Numbered from the stretch's first letter, positions 47,960 to 57,143 are shown. The stretch: 64,000 nt of DNA from Variovorax sp. N23 (GCF_025486315.1 NZ_JAOOPY010000015.1:62001-126000); one strand, 5' to 3'. A program made the numbers and translations. The notes: generated by a model from the sequence alone, not told the origin.

Positions 47960-50334
47960 TGCGGTGGCGGGTCACGCGCGGGGTCGTCCGCGGTGTGCAA
48001 GGCGGCCGTGCGGTACAGGTCGACCGCCCACCACGTCGGCAGGAGCGTGCGCACCTCGGGGCGGGCGAAGCGATCGTCCAGCAGGTAGAGCACACCGGCA
48101 TCGCGCTCGGTGCGGATCACGCGGCCGGCCGCCTGCACCACCTTGCGCAGGCCGGGGTAGAGGTAGGTGTAGTCGTAGCCCCGCGCGTCGCCGAAGCGGG
48201 CGTCGAGGCGCTCGCGCATCACCTCGTTCATCGCATCGTGCTGCGGCAGGCCGAGGCTGGCGATGAAGGCGCCGATCAGCCGGTCGCCCGGCAGATCGAT
48301 GCCCTCGCCGAAGGCGCCGCCCAGCACCGCGAAACCCACGCCCCGGCCGCCGGCGCGAAAGCGCGCCACGAAGGCCTCGCGCTCGGCCTCGCGCATGCCG
48401 GTCGACTGGGTCCAGCTCGGCACCTCGGGGTGCTCGCGCACGAAGCGCGCATGCGCCTGCTCGAGGAAGTCGAAGCTGCTGAAGAAGGCGAGGTAGTTGC
48501 CGGGCCGACGCCGGTAGGTCTGGCCGATCAGCGCCGTGACCTGCGGCAGGGAATGCGGACGGTCGCGGTAGCGCGTCGAGACATCGGTGACGATGCGCAC
48601 GTCGAGCTGGTGCGCGTGGAACGGTGATGCCACGTCGACCTCGGCCGTGTCCTGCGGCAGCCCCAGCATGTCGCGGTAGAAGGCGAAGGGCGCGAGCGTG
48701 CCGGAGAAGCACGCCGTGGTCATCGACGCCGCGAAGCGCGCCCGCAGGAAGGGCGCCGGCACCAGGTTGCGGATCGCCAGGCGCCCCGCCGTGTCGGTGG
48801 TCGGCCGCATGCTCTCGAAGACGGAGTGATCGGCCAAGGCATCGGCCAGCCGCGAGAAGTGCAGGGCGTCGAAGAAGAAGCGCTGCAGCGGGCCGTGCGC
48901 GGTCTCGGGCGCCTCTGCGAAATGCTCGGCCAGCACGGCGACCGCGTCCTGCAGCGCCGGGTGCAGGCGCTCGGGCACCGCGCCGTGCGCGAGGTAGGTG
49001 TCGGCCTGGTCGCGTTGCAGCGCGCGCCACTCGCGGCGCAGTCGGTCGAGGGCCGGGCGCACGCCGGCAGGCGCCACGCCGCGGGCCTGGTCGAGCGCGG
49101 CCGGGTCGAGCGGGGCCGAGTACATGCCGCGCGCGCGTTCGAGCAGGTTGTGCGCCTCGTCGACCAGCACCGCCACCTGCCATTCCTCCTGCTTCGCCAG
49201 CGCATAGAGGAAGGCGCTGCTGTCGAACCAGTAGTTGTAGTCGGCCACCACCACGTCGCTCCAGCGCACCATCTCCTGGGCGAGGAAGTAGGGGCACACG
49301 GTGTGGGCGAGCGCGACGCGGCGCAGCGTCGCGGTGTCCAGCCGTGGCTGGCCGACCGCCTCGGCGCGCGCCGCGGGCAGGCGGTCGTAGAAGCCGCGCG
49401 CGAGCGGGCAGGCGTCGCCGTGGCAGGCGCGCCCGGGGTGCTCGCAGACCTTGTCGCGCGCGGTGAGTTCGAGCACGCGCAATGAGGCCGCCGCCCGCGC
49501 ACTCAGGCCGATGCCTTCCAGTGCGATCGCGCGGCCCGAGGTCTTGGCGGTGAGAAAGAAGAGCTTGTCGGTGCCTTGCTGGACCCAGCCGCGCAGCAGC
49601 GGAAAGGTGGTGGCGACCGTCTTGCCTATGCCCGTGGGTGCCTGCGCGATCAGGCAGCGCCGTGTCGATGCGGCGCGGTACACGCCCTCGGCCAGTTCGC
49701 GCTGACCGGCGCGAAAGCCGGCGTGCGGGAAGTCGAGCGCGTCGAGCTGCCTGGCCAGCACGGCGCGGTGCTCGGCTTCCTGGCGTGCCCACCCCATGTA
49801 GCGGCGGCAGAGGGTCTCGAAGTGCGCGCGCAGCGCGTCGGCGTCGCAGTGTTCCTCGAGCACCGTCTCTTCGCCGCTGGCGATGTCGAGGTAGACCAGC
49901 GCCACATCGACGGCGGGCAACGCCCGCGCGCGGCAGAGCATCCAGCCATAGGTCTTCGCCTGGGCCCAGTGCAGCGCGCGGTGGTGGGTGCGGATGGCGG
50001 CGAACTCGCCGCGGAAGGTCTTGATCTCCTCCACGCGCAGCCGTTCGGCGTCGAAGCCGTCCGCCCGGCCACGCACGCGCAGGCCTTCGAATTCGAGGGA
50101 CAACGAGACCTCGCGCTCGTAGTCCGCGTCGCGCCGCGCCTGCACCAGCAGATGCCCGGCCACGCCTTCCTGCGCGCTCGGCGCCGGGACGAAGCGGAAG
50201 TCCAGGTCACCGGCCTTGGCGCCGAAGGCGCAGAGCGCGCGCACAGACACCGGCTGCAGCGGGGCGGCGTCGGTGTCGGCGGGTGCATCGGAGGTCACTG
50301 GATGAATATACAGCCCGATGGGCCAACCGGCCAC
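47956..50334 (-). CDS. DinG/XPD-type Fe-S helicase with N-terminal PD-(D/E)XK domain
   Basis: The 792-residue protein joins two parts. The N-terminal part (about residues 25-185) shows VEEIKTFRG and H-x-A-Q-A-K-T-Y-G, the E-x-K and Q-x-x-x-Y motifs of Cas4/RecB-type nucleases. The C-terminal superfamily 2 helicase (about 210-780) has APTGIGKT, VLVDEAHNLLE and GAFGEGIDLPGDRLIGAF plus Q-A-A-G-R-V-I-R-T. Four cysteines near residues 307-345 (C-E-H-P-G-R-A-C, D-A-C, VCPYF) could bind the 4Fe-4S cluster typical of the XPD family. A GTG at 50298 is an alternative start. DNA repair is the likely role; nadE is coupled downstream. Confidence 0.85.
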
Positions 50335-50376
50335 CGCGCCCGCCGAGCCGTACGGACTGCGCCCTGGGGACCGCGC

Positions 50377-52392
50377 TCAGCGTGCCGCGTGCAGCACACG
50401 CACCATCGCGCGTTCCAGTGCCTCGCGGGTGTACGGCTTCTGCAGCAGCTCGCGCCCCGCCGATGTGTCGGCCAGTTCCTGCGAAAAGCCCGACATCAGC
50501 AGCATCGGCAGCTGCGGCCGCCGGTGCTCGACGTGCTGGGCGAGTTCGGTGCCGCGCAGGCCGGAGCCGAGGGAGATGTCGCTCAGCAGCAGGTCGAAGG
50601 CGGTGTCGGCGTCGAGCACCTCGATCGCGGCTTCTGCGTTGGCGCAGGGCGTGACCGTGCAGCCCATCGCTGCGAGGAACTGCTGCGCGACCTGCCTGAC
50701 TTCGGCATCGTCTTCGACCAGCAGCACCCGCAGCCCGGGGGGCAACCGGCCGCCCGCGTCGGTCTCGGGTCCGTCGATGTCGTCCTCGTCGCCCAGTTGC
50801 GGCAGATAGAGCGTGATGGCCGTGCCGACGCCCAGCGTGCTGCGCAGGCCGATCGCGCCGCGCGACTGCTTGGCGAAGCCGTAGACCGTCGACAGGCCGA
50901 GGCCGGTGCCGCGGCCGACTTCCTTGGTGGTGAAGAAGGGCTCGAAGGCATGTTCCTGCACCGCTTCGGACATCCCGGTGCCGGTGTCGGCGACGGTGAT
51001 CGCGACGTAGCCGCTCTTCGGGCGTTCGGTGGCTTCGGCGAGCAGTTCGGGTGGCAGTGCCGGCACGCTGCGGCAGGTGAAGGCCAGCGTGCCGCCCTGG
51101 GGCATGGCATCGCGCGCGTTGATGGCGATGTTGAGCAGGGCGGATTCGAGCTGCACCGGGTCGGCCAGGCACAGCGCCTCGTCGGTGTCCAGCGCGATCG
51201 CGATGCGCTGGTCCAGCGTGCGGCGAAGCATGTCGCCCAGCGAGTGCAGCAGGGCGGCGGCGTCGATCACCGTCGGCTGCAGCACCTGGCGGCGCGAGAA
51301 GGCGAGCAGCTTGCCGGTGAGTTCGGCGCCGCGGCGCGCGGCGCGCGTGGCCGCACCGAGGAGCTGCTGCGCCATCGGCTCGGCGACGTAGCCGGGCATC
51401 TCTTCCAGCACCTGCAGGTTGCCGGAGATCACCGTCAGCAGGTTGTTGAAGTCGTGCGCGATGCCGCCCGTGAGCTGGCCCACGGTTTCCAGTCGTTGGG
51501 CATGGTTGAGAGCCTCTTCGCTTTTCTCACGCTGCAGCAGTGTCGCCAGCAGGCTGGCGAGCGAATCGAGGAAGCGCAGTTCGTCGTCGCCCAGGCGCTG
51601 CAGCGATGCGCAGCGCACCGCCAGTGCGCCGATGGTCCGGCCGCGATCCGACAGCGGGACGGCCAGGAGATGGCCGGCGTCGGCGGCGCACGAAGGCGAA
51701 GGGCTCGACCGTGCGGAGTCGCCGGTGGTGACCACGCGGGTGGCGAGTTCGAGCACATCCCGGGGCACGTTTGGGCCGGCGAACTTGTTCGCCGTGAGCC
51801 CGATACCGGCAGCGAGGCGAAAGCTTAGCCCGTCGGGCTCGAGCAGCAGCACCAGCGCGGCATCGGCCCCGAGCGCTTCGGCGGCCATGGCCGGCACCTG
51901 CGCGAGCAGCGCCTGGGTGTCGCGCGCGTCGACGGCGAGTCGACCGAAGTGCGCGAGGTGTTCCGCATAGCGCGCACGTTGCAGCGCCTGCTGCACGCGC
52001 GGGTAGCTGCCGACATCGCGAATGGCGGCCACCACGTAGGGCAGCCCGTGGTCGTGCAGGGGGCTCAGGGCGATCTCGACGCGCACTTCGGAGCCGTCGC
52101 GCCGCCTGGCGACCAGGTCCATCTGGGTGCCCATGGGACGGGAGCGCGGCTGCTCGCCGTAGGCGTGGCGGTAGGCGGCGTGGCGCGGGCGCACCGCGTC
52201 GGGCACGAGCGCCTCGACCGGCAGGCCGATCAGCGCGTCGCCGCTGTAGCCCAGGAGGTCGACGGCAAAGGGGTTCGCCAGGACGATGGTGCCCTCGGCG
52301 TTCACCAGCAGCAGCGCGTCGGGATAGGCCGCGAAGATCGAACGGAAGACCTTGCCGTCCTCGATGTCGAAGCTGAAGGGCTTGTGTTCCAT
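50377..52392 (-). CDS. Hybrid sensor histidine kinase (PAS-GAF-HisKA-HATPase-REC)
   Basis: The 671-residue soluble protein has a PAS domain (about residues 15-130; VVAAIRDV at its end) and a GAF domain (about 150-295). HisKA follows with His in TGGIAHDFNNLLTVISGN (about 320), then HATPase_c (about 420-535; DTGTGMSE, GRGTGLGLSTVYG) and a receiver domain (about 550-665; acceptor Asp in LLLSDISL). There is no membrane segment, so the signal is probably cytoplasmic. ATG 52392 lies 14 bp after the stop of an OmpR-type regulator, its likely partner. HDFNN-type H-box is common in hybrid kinases controlling general stress or light responses. Confidence 0.9.
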   Translation of the reverse strand: MEHKPFSFDIEDGKVFRSIFAAYPDALLLVNAEGTIVLANPFAVDLLGYSGDALIGLPVEALVPDAVRPRHAAYRHAYGEQPRSRPMGTQMDLVARRRDGSEVRVEIALSPLHDHGLPYVVAAIRDVGSYPRVQQALQRARYAEHLAHFGRLAVDARDTQALLAQVPAMAAEALGADAALVLLLEPDGLSFRLAAGIGLTANKFAGPNVPRDVLELATRVVTTGDSARSSPSPSCAADAGHLLAVPLSDRGRTIGALAVRCASLQRLGDDELRFLDSLASLLATLLQREKSEEALNHAQRLETVGQLTGGIAHDFNNLLTVISGNLQVLEEMPGYVAEPMAQQLLGAATRAARRGAELTGKLLAFSRRQVLQPTVIDAAALLHSLGDMLRRTLDQRIAIALDTDEALCLADPVQLESALLNIAINARDAMPQGGTLAFTCRSVPALPPELLAEATERPKSGYVAITVADTGTGMSEAVQEHAFEPFFTTKEVGRGTGLGLSTVYGFAKQSRGAIGLRSTLGVGTAITLYLPQLGDEDDIDGPETDAGGRLPPGLRVLLVEDDAEVRQVAQQFLAAMGCTVTPCANAEAAIEVLDADTAFDLLLSDISLGSGLRGTELAQHVEHRRPQLPMLLMSGFSQELADTSAGRELLQKPYTREALERAMVRVLHAAR

Positions 52393-52406
52393 GCGGGGGC
52401 GGCCGT

Positions 52407-53144
52407 TCAGGCCGTGTCGACCCGTGGTGCGAACAGATAGCCCGCGCCGCGTACCGACTTGATGAGCTGCGGGCTGTCGGCATCGCGCTCGAGCTTGCGG
52501 CGCAACCGTCCGATCTGCACGTCGATGGTCCGGTCGAAGGGACCGCCATCGCGCCCGCGGGTGCGTTCGAGCAGGTAGTCGCGTGAAAGCACCCGGCCCG
52601 GCGCGTCGCTCAGGGTGTGCAGCAGGTCGAACTCGCCGCTCGTGAGCACGACCTCGTGGCCTTGCGGCGCCATCAGCCGCCGTGCCGCGATGTCGAGCTC
52701 CCAGCCCTCGAAGCGCTTCACCGAGGGCGGTGGCGCGGGTGCCACCGCCGCCGCGCTCGCGGGTGTCGGTGCCGGCACGATGCGGCGCAGCACCGCCTTG
52801 ATGCGGGCCAGCAGCTCGCGCAAGTCGAAGGGCTTGGTGACGTAGTCGTCCGCGCCCACCTCCAGGCCGACGACCTTGTCGACCGCGTCGCCGCGCCCGG
52901 TCACGATCACGAGGCCGCATTGCCAGTGTTCACGCAGCTGCCGGGCGATGGCGAAGCCGTCCTCCCCGGGCAGCCCCAGGTCGAGCAGCACCAGCACCGG
53001 GGCGTCGCGTGCCATCAGGGCGAGCAGGTCGGGGCCGCGGTGCAGCTGGCTGACGCGAAAGCCGTGGCCCTGCAGGTAGGTCGCCAGCAGCCGGGTGATG
53101 TCTTCTTCGTCGTCGAGGACGGCCAGATGGAGGAGGGAGGTCAC
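52407..53144 (-). CDS. Two-component response regulator, OmpR family
   Basis: The 245-residue protein has a receiver domain (about 1-120) with Asp11-Asp12, acceptor Asp55 in LLDLGLPGEDG and Lys in VTKPFDLREL (about 105). A Pro/Ala linker (about 125-145) leads to an OmpR winged-helix domain (about 148-240) ending LIKSVRGAGYLFAP. It is transcribed just ahead of a hybrid kinase. The mismatch between a hybrid kinase and a DNA-binding regulator without an obvious HPt gene suggests a phosphorelay partner elsewhere or direct transfer. Confidence 0.9.
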   Translation of the reverse strand: MTSLLHLAVLDDEEDITRLLATYLQGHGFRVSQLHRGPDLLALMARDAPVLVLLDLGLPGEDGFAIARQLREHWQCGLVIVTGRGDAVDKVVGLEVGADDYVTKPFDLRELLARIKAVLRRIVPAPTPASAAAVAPAPPPSVKRFEGWELDIAARRLMAPQGHEVVLTSGEFDLLHTLSDAPGRVLSRDYLLERTRGRDGGPFDRTIDVQIGRLRRKLERDADSPQLIKSVRGAGYLFAPRVDTA

Positions 53145-53188
53145 TGCGGCATGTTAGCGCCTGCGCATGACCTTCCGCCACCAGGGAA

Positions 53189-53548
53189 TCAGTGGGGCGT
53201 GTGCGCCTCGAACGCGGTCTGGCAGGCCGCGCAGCGCACGGCCGTGGGCTGCGCGAACAGCCGGGCGCGCGGAATGTCCTCGCCGCAATCGATGCACACG
53301 CCGTAGTCGCCCGTGCTCATGCGGTGCTCCGCGAGCGCGATATCCCGCACGGTGGCACGGTCGATCGCCGCTTCGGCCATGCGCATGTCGTCGACACGCT
53401 CGGTCTCGGCTTCGTCGGCCCGGTCATGCACCTCGGGGGCGACTTCGGTAGGCACGTCGACCTCGCGGAGTTCGTCGAGGGCCTGACGGCGCATCGCTTC
53501 GAGCTGACCGGCGAGGCTGACGAGGTCGGAGGGGCTGAGGTGCTTCAT
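53189..53548 (-). CDS. TraR/DksA-type C4 zinc-finger protein
   Basis: The 119-residue protein has a coiled-coil N-terminal half (about residues 5-75; acidic VDVPTEVAPEVHDRADEAE) and a C-terminal zinc finger (about 83-112) reading GDYGVCIDCGEDIPRARLF with the second CAAC pair 17 residues on. This is the DksA/TraR layout, shorter than DksA itself. Such proteins insert into the RNA polymerase secondary channel and modulate stress promoters. ATG 53548 is chosen as the first Met of the helical domain. It is next to BON and UspA genes, a common stress grouping. Confidence 0.85.
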   Translation of the reverse strand: MKHLSPSDLVSLAGQLEAMRRQALDELREVDVPTEVAPEVHDRADEAETERVDDMRMAEAAIDRATVRDIALAEHRMSTGDYGVCIDCGEDIPRARLFAQPTAVRCAACQTAFEAHTPH

Positions 53549-53592
53549 GGTGCAGTTCCTGAATGACGGGGCGGGGGCGGCGGGCGCGGCCG

Positions 53593-54246
53593 CTACGCTT
53601 CGACGATGAGGTCGTTGATCACCGCGGTGACGCCGGGGGCCGACCAAGCGGCGCCCTGAATGGCGGCGCGCTCGGTCCACGAATGCACGACGCCGCTCAG
53701 CGTGACCTCGGAGCCGCGCACCCCGACCTGGACGTGATTCGCCTGCCGGTCCGCCTGGCGCGCCAGGGCATCGTGGATGTTCTTCTCGACGTTGTGCGGG
53801 TCGAGCCGCGGCCGGATGTGGATGGCGTTGGTGACGCCGGTCACGCCCATCAGGTTGCGCACGGCACTTTCGGCCGCCTGCCGCTGGTAGCGCCATTCGA
53901 CTTCGCCGTCGAGCGTGATCCAGCCGTTGTCGACCATCACCCGCACCTTGTCCTTCGGAACGAGCACATGCCACATCAGGCCGCGTTCGGCCGCCAGGGC
54001 GATGTCGGCGTCGCTGCGCTCGGCGTCGGCAGGCAGCTTGACGCTGAGGTCGATGGCCAGCGCCTTGACGCCCCGGACCCGCTGTGCCGCGTGTTCGGCG
54101 GCCTCTTTCTCGGCGTGGCTGGCGAGTTGGCCGGTGAGGGTCACCACGCCGTCCTTGACGATCACGCCGACCGTCGTGGCCTGGATGGCCGGGTCCCATT
54201 CGAGTTCGGCCATGACGTCGCGTTGGAGTTGTGCATCGGCTTTCAT
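53593..54246 (-). CDS. BON domain protein, three repeats
   Basis: The 217-residue protein is made of three BON (OsmY/nodulation) domains at about residues 5-70, 78-145 and 148-215. Each has a D-G-V-V-T-L-T-G or related strand: VKDGVVTLTGQL, VDNGWITLDGEV and VRGSEVTLSGVV. BON proteins usually bind membranes or phospholipids, and OsmY is periplasmic. No signal peptide is seen here, so this copy is probably cytoplasmic. It lies between the DksA-like and UspA genes, 45 bp before the former and 45 bp after the latter's stop, and is likely cotranscribed in the stress operon. Confidence 0.85.
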   Translation of the reverse strand: MKADAQLQRDVMAELEWDPAIQATTVGVIVKDGVVTLTGQLASHAEKEAAEHAAQRVRGVKALAIDLSVKLPADAERSDADIALAAERGLMWHVLVPKDKVRVMVDNGWITLDGEVEWRYQRQAAESAVRNLMGVTGVTNAIHIRPRLDPHNVEKNIHDALARQADRQANHVQVGVRGSEVTLSGVVHSWTERAAIQGAAWSAPGVTAVINDLIVEA

Positions 54247-54291
54247 AGGGGTCTCCGGGTGGGTCGAAGTGAGGGGGGAATGGCGCGGCGG

Positions 54292-54822
54292 CTATTCGAT
54301 GGACAGCGCGCCGCTGGGCAGGTGGACGCGCAGCGGCTTTTCGTCGGCGGTCTCCCGCACCGGTTCGGCCGGTGGCTCCGGGGCGCGCACCAGCAGCACG
54401 GGCACCGGCGACAGACGCAGCACATATTCCGCGCTGCTGCCCAGCACCAGGCGGCCGACGCCGCGGCGGCCGTGCGTGCCGATGACGATCACGTCGGCCG
54501 GCCACGTCTTGGCTTCGGACACGGTGAGTTCGTGCACGCGGCCTTCGACGCTGTCGTAGAGCACCGTCTCGGCTTCCAGGCCGGCAGCGGTGACCTGGGC
54601 CTTCGCGTCCTCGAGCACCTTGCGGCCGCCCTCGCGCAGGGCGCTCATCCAGTCGCCCGAATAGCCGGAGTAGGCGTCCATGGCGAGTGCGAAGGACAGG
54701 TCGTCCACGACGTGGATCAGCCGCAACTTGCCGTTGGTGAGGCGCGCGAGGCGGATGGCCTCTTGCAGGCCGCGATCGGACGTCGGACTGCCGTCGACGG
54801 GAACCAGGATTCGTTGGTACAT
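54292..54822 (-). CDS. Universal stress protein, UspA family
   Basis: The 176-residue protein begins with the UspA strand MYQRILVPVDGSPTSDRGL and contains the ATP-binding signature G-x2-G-x9-G-S (GTHG at about residue 117, then GSSAEYVL). The C-terminal 25 residues are an added Pro-rich tail. It belongs to the ATP-binding branch. It is the first gene of the UspA-BON-DksA-like group. Its promoter region has a textbook Fnr-type geometry (see 54852-54896), pointing to redox or oxygen control. Confidence 0.9.
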   Translation of the reverse strand: MYQRILVPVDGSPTSDRGLQEAIRLARLTNGKLRLIHVVDDLSFALAMDAYSGYSGDWMSALREGGRKVLEDAKAQVTAAGLEAETVLYDSVEGRVHELTVSEAKTWPADVIVIGTHGRRGVGRLVLGSSAEYVLRLSPVPVLLVRAPEPPAEPVRETADEKPLRVHLPSGALSIE

Positions 54823-54851
54823 GGAGGCGCTCCGTGGTGAGGAAGGCGTTC

Positions 54852-54896
54852 AGTATGGAAGCCGGAGGGTGACGACGGCTTGACGCGCGTCAAGCC
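54852..54896 (-). promoter_or_regulatory. Class II Fnr-type promoter of uspA
   Basis: The 20-bp perfect palindrome GGCTTGACGCGCGTCAAGCC (54877-54896) has the TTGAC-N4-GTCAA core at 54880-54893, centred at 54886.5. A minus-strand CATACT (54857-54852) stands where a -10 should be. The implied start at about 54845 places the box at -41.5 and leaves a 22-base leader before ATG 54822. This is the class II arrangement for Fnr-family activators. Confidence 0.65.
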
Positions 54897-54986
54897 ATCG
54901 GGGGGCAGCGCCGGGTGCGCGGCTGAACGACGACCGCACGCAGGGCTGGGGCCCGTTCGGGCCGTGGCGCTCGGCACGGCCGCTGC

Positions 54987-55016
54987 TTGACAAAGCACTT
55001 CACAATGCAACATATT
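54987..55016 (+). promoter_or_regulatory. Candidate sigma-70 promoter before small ORF
   Basis: A perfect TTGACA (54987-54992) and CATATT (55011-55016) are 18 bp apart in an AT-rich patch. The start would be near 55023, giving a leader of about 125 bases to the small gene at 55149. The rest of the 326-bp gap 54823-55148 holds the uspA operator and nothing else I can name. Confidence 0.5.
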
Positions 55017-55148
55017 GCGGAAAGTGTCATGAAATGTGTCTTAAACAAGGGGTCGCAACTCCTGGCGATGCATAAGCGCGAAAAAGTCCCTCGGCCTTCG
55101 TGGCGGTAGCGACTACAAACCCGTCATCAAAGATTCACCGGAAGCACT

Positions 55149-55349
55149 ATGACGAGTTCTGGACGATTGGCACTGAGTGTGAACGAGCTGGAGGAAGGCG
55201 AGTTTCACTATGTCTTGCTCGAGGCAGTCACGATGCCCGGAGAGCTGCTTTGTTTCCGACCCCGCGAAATGGGGGAGCGGGGCCACAACAGCCCCATCGA
55301 CGCATGGTTCTCGGGTCTTGGCGTCGTGAGACGGCTCGAGGAGCGCTGA
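55149..55349 (+). CDS. Small acidic hypothetical protein (66 residues)
   Basis: ATG 55149 follows a CGGAAG site and a promoter-like pair about 135 bp upstream. The product has an acidic start (SVNELEEGEFHYVLLEAV) and a basic end, no membrane segment and no motif I recognise. A longer minus-strand frame overlaps it, but that has arginine-rich shadow composition. Existence as a gene is likely but unproven. Confidence 0.45.
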   Translation: MTSSGRLALSVNELEEGEFHYVLLEAVTMPGELLCFRPREMGERGHNSPIDAWFSGLGVVRRLEER

Positions 55350-55491
55350 CGCCGGGAGGGGCCCGTGGCAGCCTTGCCGCGTTGGCCGGATCGTTCTTTT
55401 TTGCGCCGCAGCCATCGTTTCCCTGTCTCGGACGGAATCGGTACTCGGTGCTTGATTCTTCCCCTTCGACGAGGGGTACCGTAAGGCTGCG

Positions 55492-55641
55492 ATGGATTTC
55501 GAACTGTTTGTGGCGTTGTTCTGTGTGATCGGCATCGGGTGGCTCACGATCGTGCCGACCTACCGTGGATGGGGACATCTCGAACAGAAGATGGCCGAGC
55601 GTGTCGAGACGACCATCGCCGCCCTGGACGAGCCCGATTGA
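55492..55641 (+). CDS. Small single-span membrane protein (49 residues)
   Basis: A frame from ATG 55492 encodes a hydrophobic N-terminus (residues 1-23, FELFVALFCVIGIGWLTIV) and a polar helical tail ending ALDEPD. The pattern is typical of small inner-membrane proteins, and codon positions show normal GC bias. No strong Shine-Dalgarno is present (TAAGGCTG at 55482-55489 is partial). Function unknown; it lies within a run of small genes. Confidence 0.5.
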   Translation: MDFELFVALFCVIGIGWLTIVPTYRGWGHLEQKMAERVETTIAALDEPD

Positions 55642-55812
55642 TTCCCGCCGCGCGCAGGGCCGGCCCGCTGGGCGTTCGCCGGTTCTTGGATGCTGAGCGC
55701 GGCTTGTCTGCGCCGTGGCACGCCGCTGTGGCGCATCTGTAGTGCTTTGGACCTCGATGCTCGATGACGTGGACGAGCATCTGTGGCGGCGGGTGTAGGA
55801 CGAGGAGGCATC

Positions 55813-55828
55813 TGTGACATTGATCACA
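55813..55828 (+). promoter_or_regulatory. Consensus CRP-type site TGTGA-CATTGA-TCACA
   Basis: Both half sites match the Crp/Vfr consensus exactly, with the correct six-base spacer. The centre (55820.5) lies 41.5 bases before ATG 55862, and CATGAT (55850-55855) stands at the -10 position for a start at that ATG. Confidence 0.6.
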
Positions 55829-55861
55829 CAGCGTTTCTCGAGTTGTCCGCATGATGCGGAC

Positions 55862-56065
55862 ATGCACAAACTCATCGCACTTCTTCTGGGTCCGTTGGCG
55901 ATGGCCGCATTGGTCTACAGCTTCGGCTTTGTTTCCATCCTGGTGTGCTTCGCCCTGGCACTGGCAACGCTCGTGTTCTCCAACGGACCGGGTGATGAGG
56001 AATCGGCCCGTTATGCCGCGGCCGAAGGTGCCGGCGAGCCCTCGACTTTCATGGGCGGACTCTGA
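55862..56065 (+). CDS. Small membrane protein (67 residues) downstream of a CRP-type site
   Basis: From ATG 55862 the product has a hydrophobic stretch of about 40 residues (about 5-43, probably two short spans: LIALLLGPLAMAALVYSF and SILVCFALALATLVF). A polar tail ends STFMGGL. A GTG at 55814 would extend it but would place the CRP-type site inside the coding region, so the later start is preferred. No Shine-Dalgarno precedes it; the mRNA may be leaderless. Function unknown. Confidence 0.55.
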   Translation: MHKLIALLLGPLAMAALVYSFGFVSILVCFALALATLVFSNGPGDEESARYAAAEGAGEPSTFMGGL

Positions 56066-56119
56066 GCGCCTCGGCGCCCTGTCGCGGACTCCTCGGCCCG
56101 CTCACGGCACCGGTCTTCT

Positions 56120-56641
56120 TCAGGCGTATTGCGGCTGTGCTTCGCTCGCAGCCCGGGAGCGCGCCGACACACGCCGAGCATCCACCAGACGCGCCGTGAG
56201 CTGCGCCGTCATCTCGACCAGGGCGGCGTCGCGCCGGCGTTCTTCTTCGCTCAGGCTCCTGCAGGGCGCATAGAGCGTGCCATAGTTTCGGCCGTCGGCC
56301 AGCAGCACCGGAACACGAATGAAGCACCGCCCCAACGGGCCGAACACCTGCCGGCAGACGGCCAGCACATAGACGTCGCCCGTCGCATCGTCATGGAATC
56401 CGCTGCGTGGCGGCATGATCGTCGCAGGCCTTAGCGGGGATTCGTCGCGCAGTTCGGCGACGAATGCCGCGTCGGTGCCGTGCTGCTCCTTCAACAGCGT
56501 CAAGACCTTTCGCACCGTCTCGTCGGCCATCGGATCGCGTGACTGCGGTGTGGTGACCACCAGATCGCAGGCCGTCACCTCGAGCGCGCCGAGGGAATAC
56601 TCGAAGGAGAAGGGTTGCGAAGCATCGGACATGGTGGTCAT
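56120..56641 (-). CDS. GAF-like domain protein
   Basis: The 173-residue protein (or 170 from ATG 56632) has an N-terminal acidic part. From about residue 40 comes a GAF-like fold: VRKVLTLLKEQHGTDAAFVAEL, then VYVLAVCRQVFGPLGRCF, RVPVLLADGRNYGTLYAPCRS, and a closing helix ALVEMTAQLTARLV. GAF domains bind small ligands or cyclic nucleotides. There is no output domain, so it may regulate another protein. It is alone on the minus strand between small plus-strand genes. The DGRNYGTL strand closely matches GAF domains in front of diguanylate cyclases. Confidence 0.65.
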   Translation of the reverse strand: MTTMSDASQPFSFEYSLGALEVTACDLVVTTPQSRDPMADETVRKVLTLLKEQHGTDAAFVAELRDESPLRPATIMPPRSGFHDDATGDVYVLAVCRQVFGPLGRCFIRVPVLLADGRNYGTLYAPCRSLSEEERRRDAALVEMTAQLTARLVDARRVSARSRAASEAQPQYA

Positions 56642-56829
56642 CGGGATTCGGGCAGAGGCCTCTATTGGAAACCCGAAGCCGTCGAAAATGAATACCTTCG
56701 TGTTCCTGAAAACGGGCGTATTTCACGCAATGTATCGCTAAAGCGAACCAAGGTACTCATCGCCGAGCCGTTAGCATTTGCGCATGTCCCGCCATGTCGG
56801 CGGGGCCAACCACATGATCGAGCCCCCTC

Positions 56830-57063
56830 ATGTCCCCCGAAGCTTCCCTGACGACGAGTGCTTGTCCGCTGTGCGTGGAACTGGTGAAGCACTCGGCCCG
56901 CGAGACGCCGCCGCATGCATCCCTGCGCCTGCTGAGTGCCAAGCCGTGGGCCGAGACGTTGAACCGGCGCGCGGCGGGCGCACTGGAGACTTACGTGTGC
57001 CAGGCATGTGGCAAGGAGCGGGTGCGCGACACCAGTCCGAGCTATTCGGCGCGGTGGATGTAA
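56830..57063 (+). CDS. Small zinc-ribbon-like protein (77 residues)
   Basis: The 77-residue protein carries CPLC (about residues 12-15) and CQAC (about 57-60), two C-x2-C pairs about 42 residues apart, followed by a basic tail. This suggests a structural zinc site, though the long gap is unusual. Function unknown. It is followed by tRNA-Asn on the other strand. Confidence 0.6.
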   Translation: MSPEASLTTSACPLCVELVKHSARETPPHASLRLLSAKPWAETLNRRAAGALETYVCQACGKERVRDTSPSYSARWM

Positions 57064-57143
57064 AGGGATCTTCGGCGCGGCCACCCCGCGCTGCGTGCGG
57101 CGACTGGGTGCGCTCGGCGGTTTTTCAGATCGGATGTCGGAAA

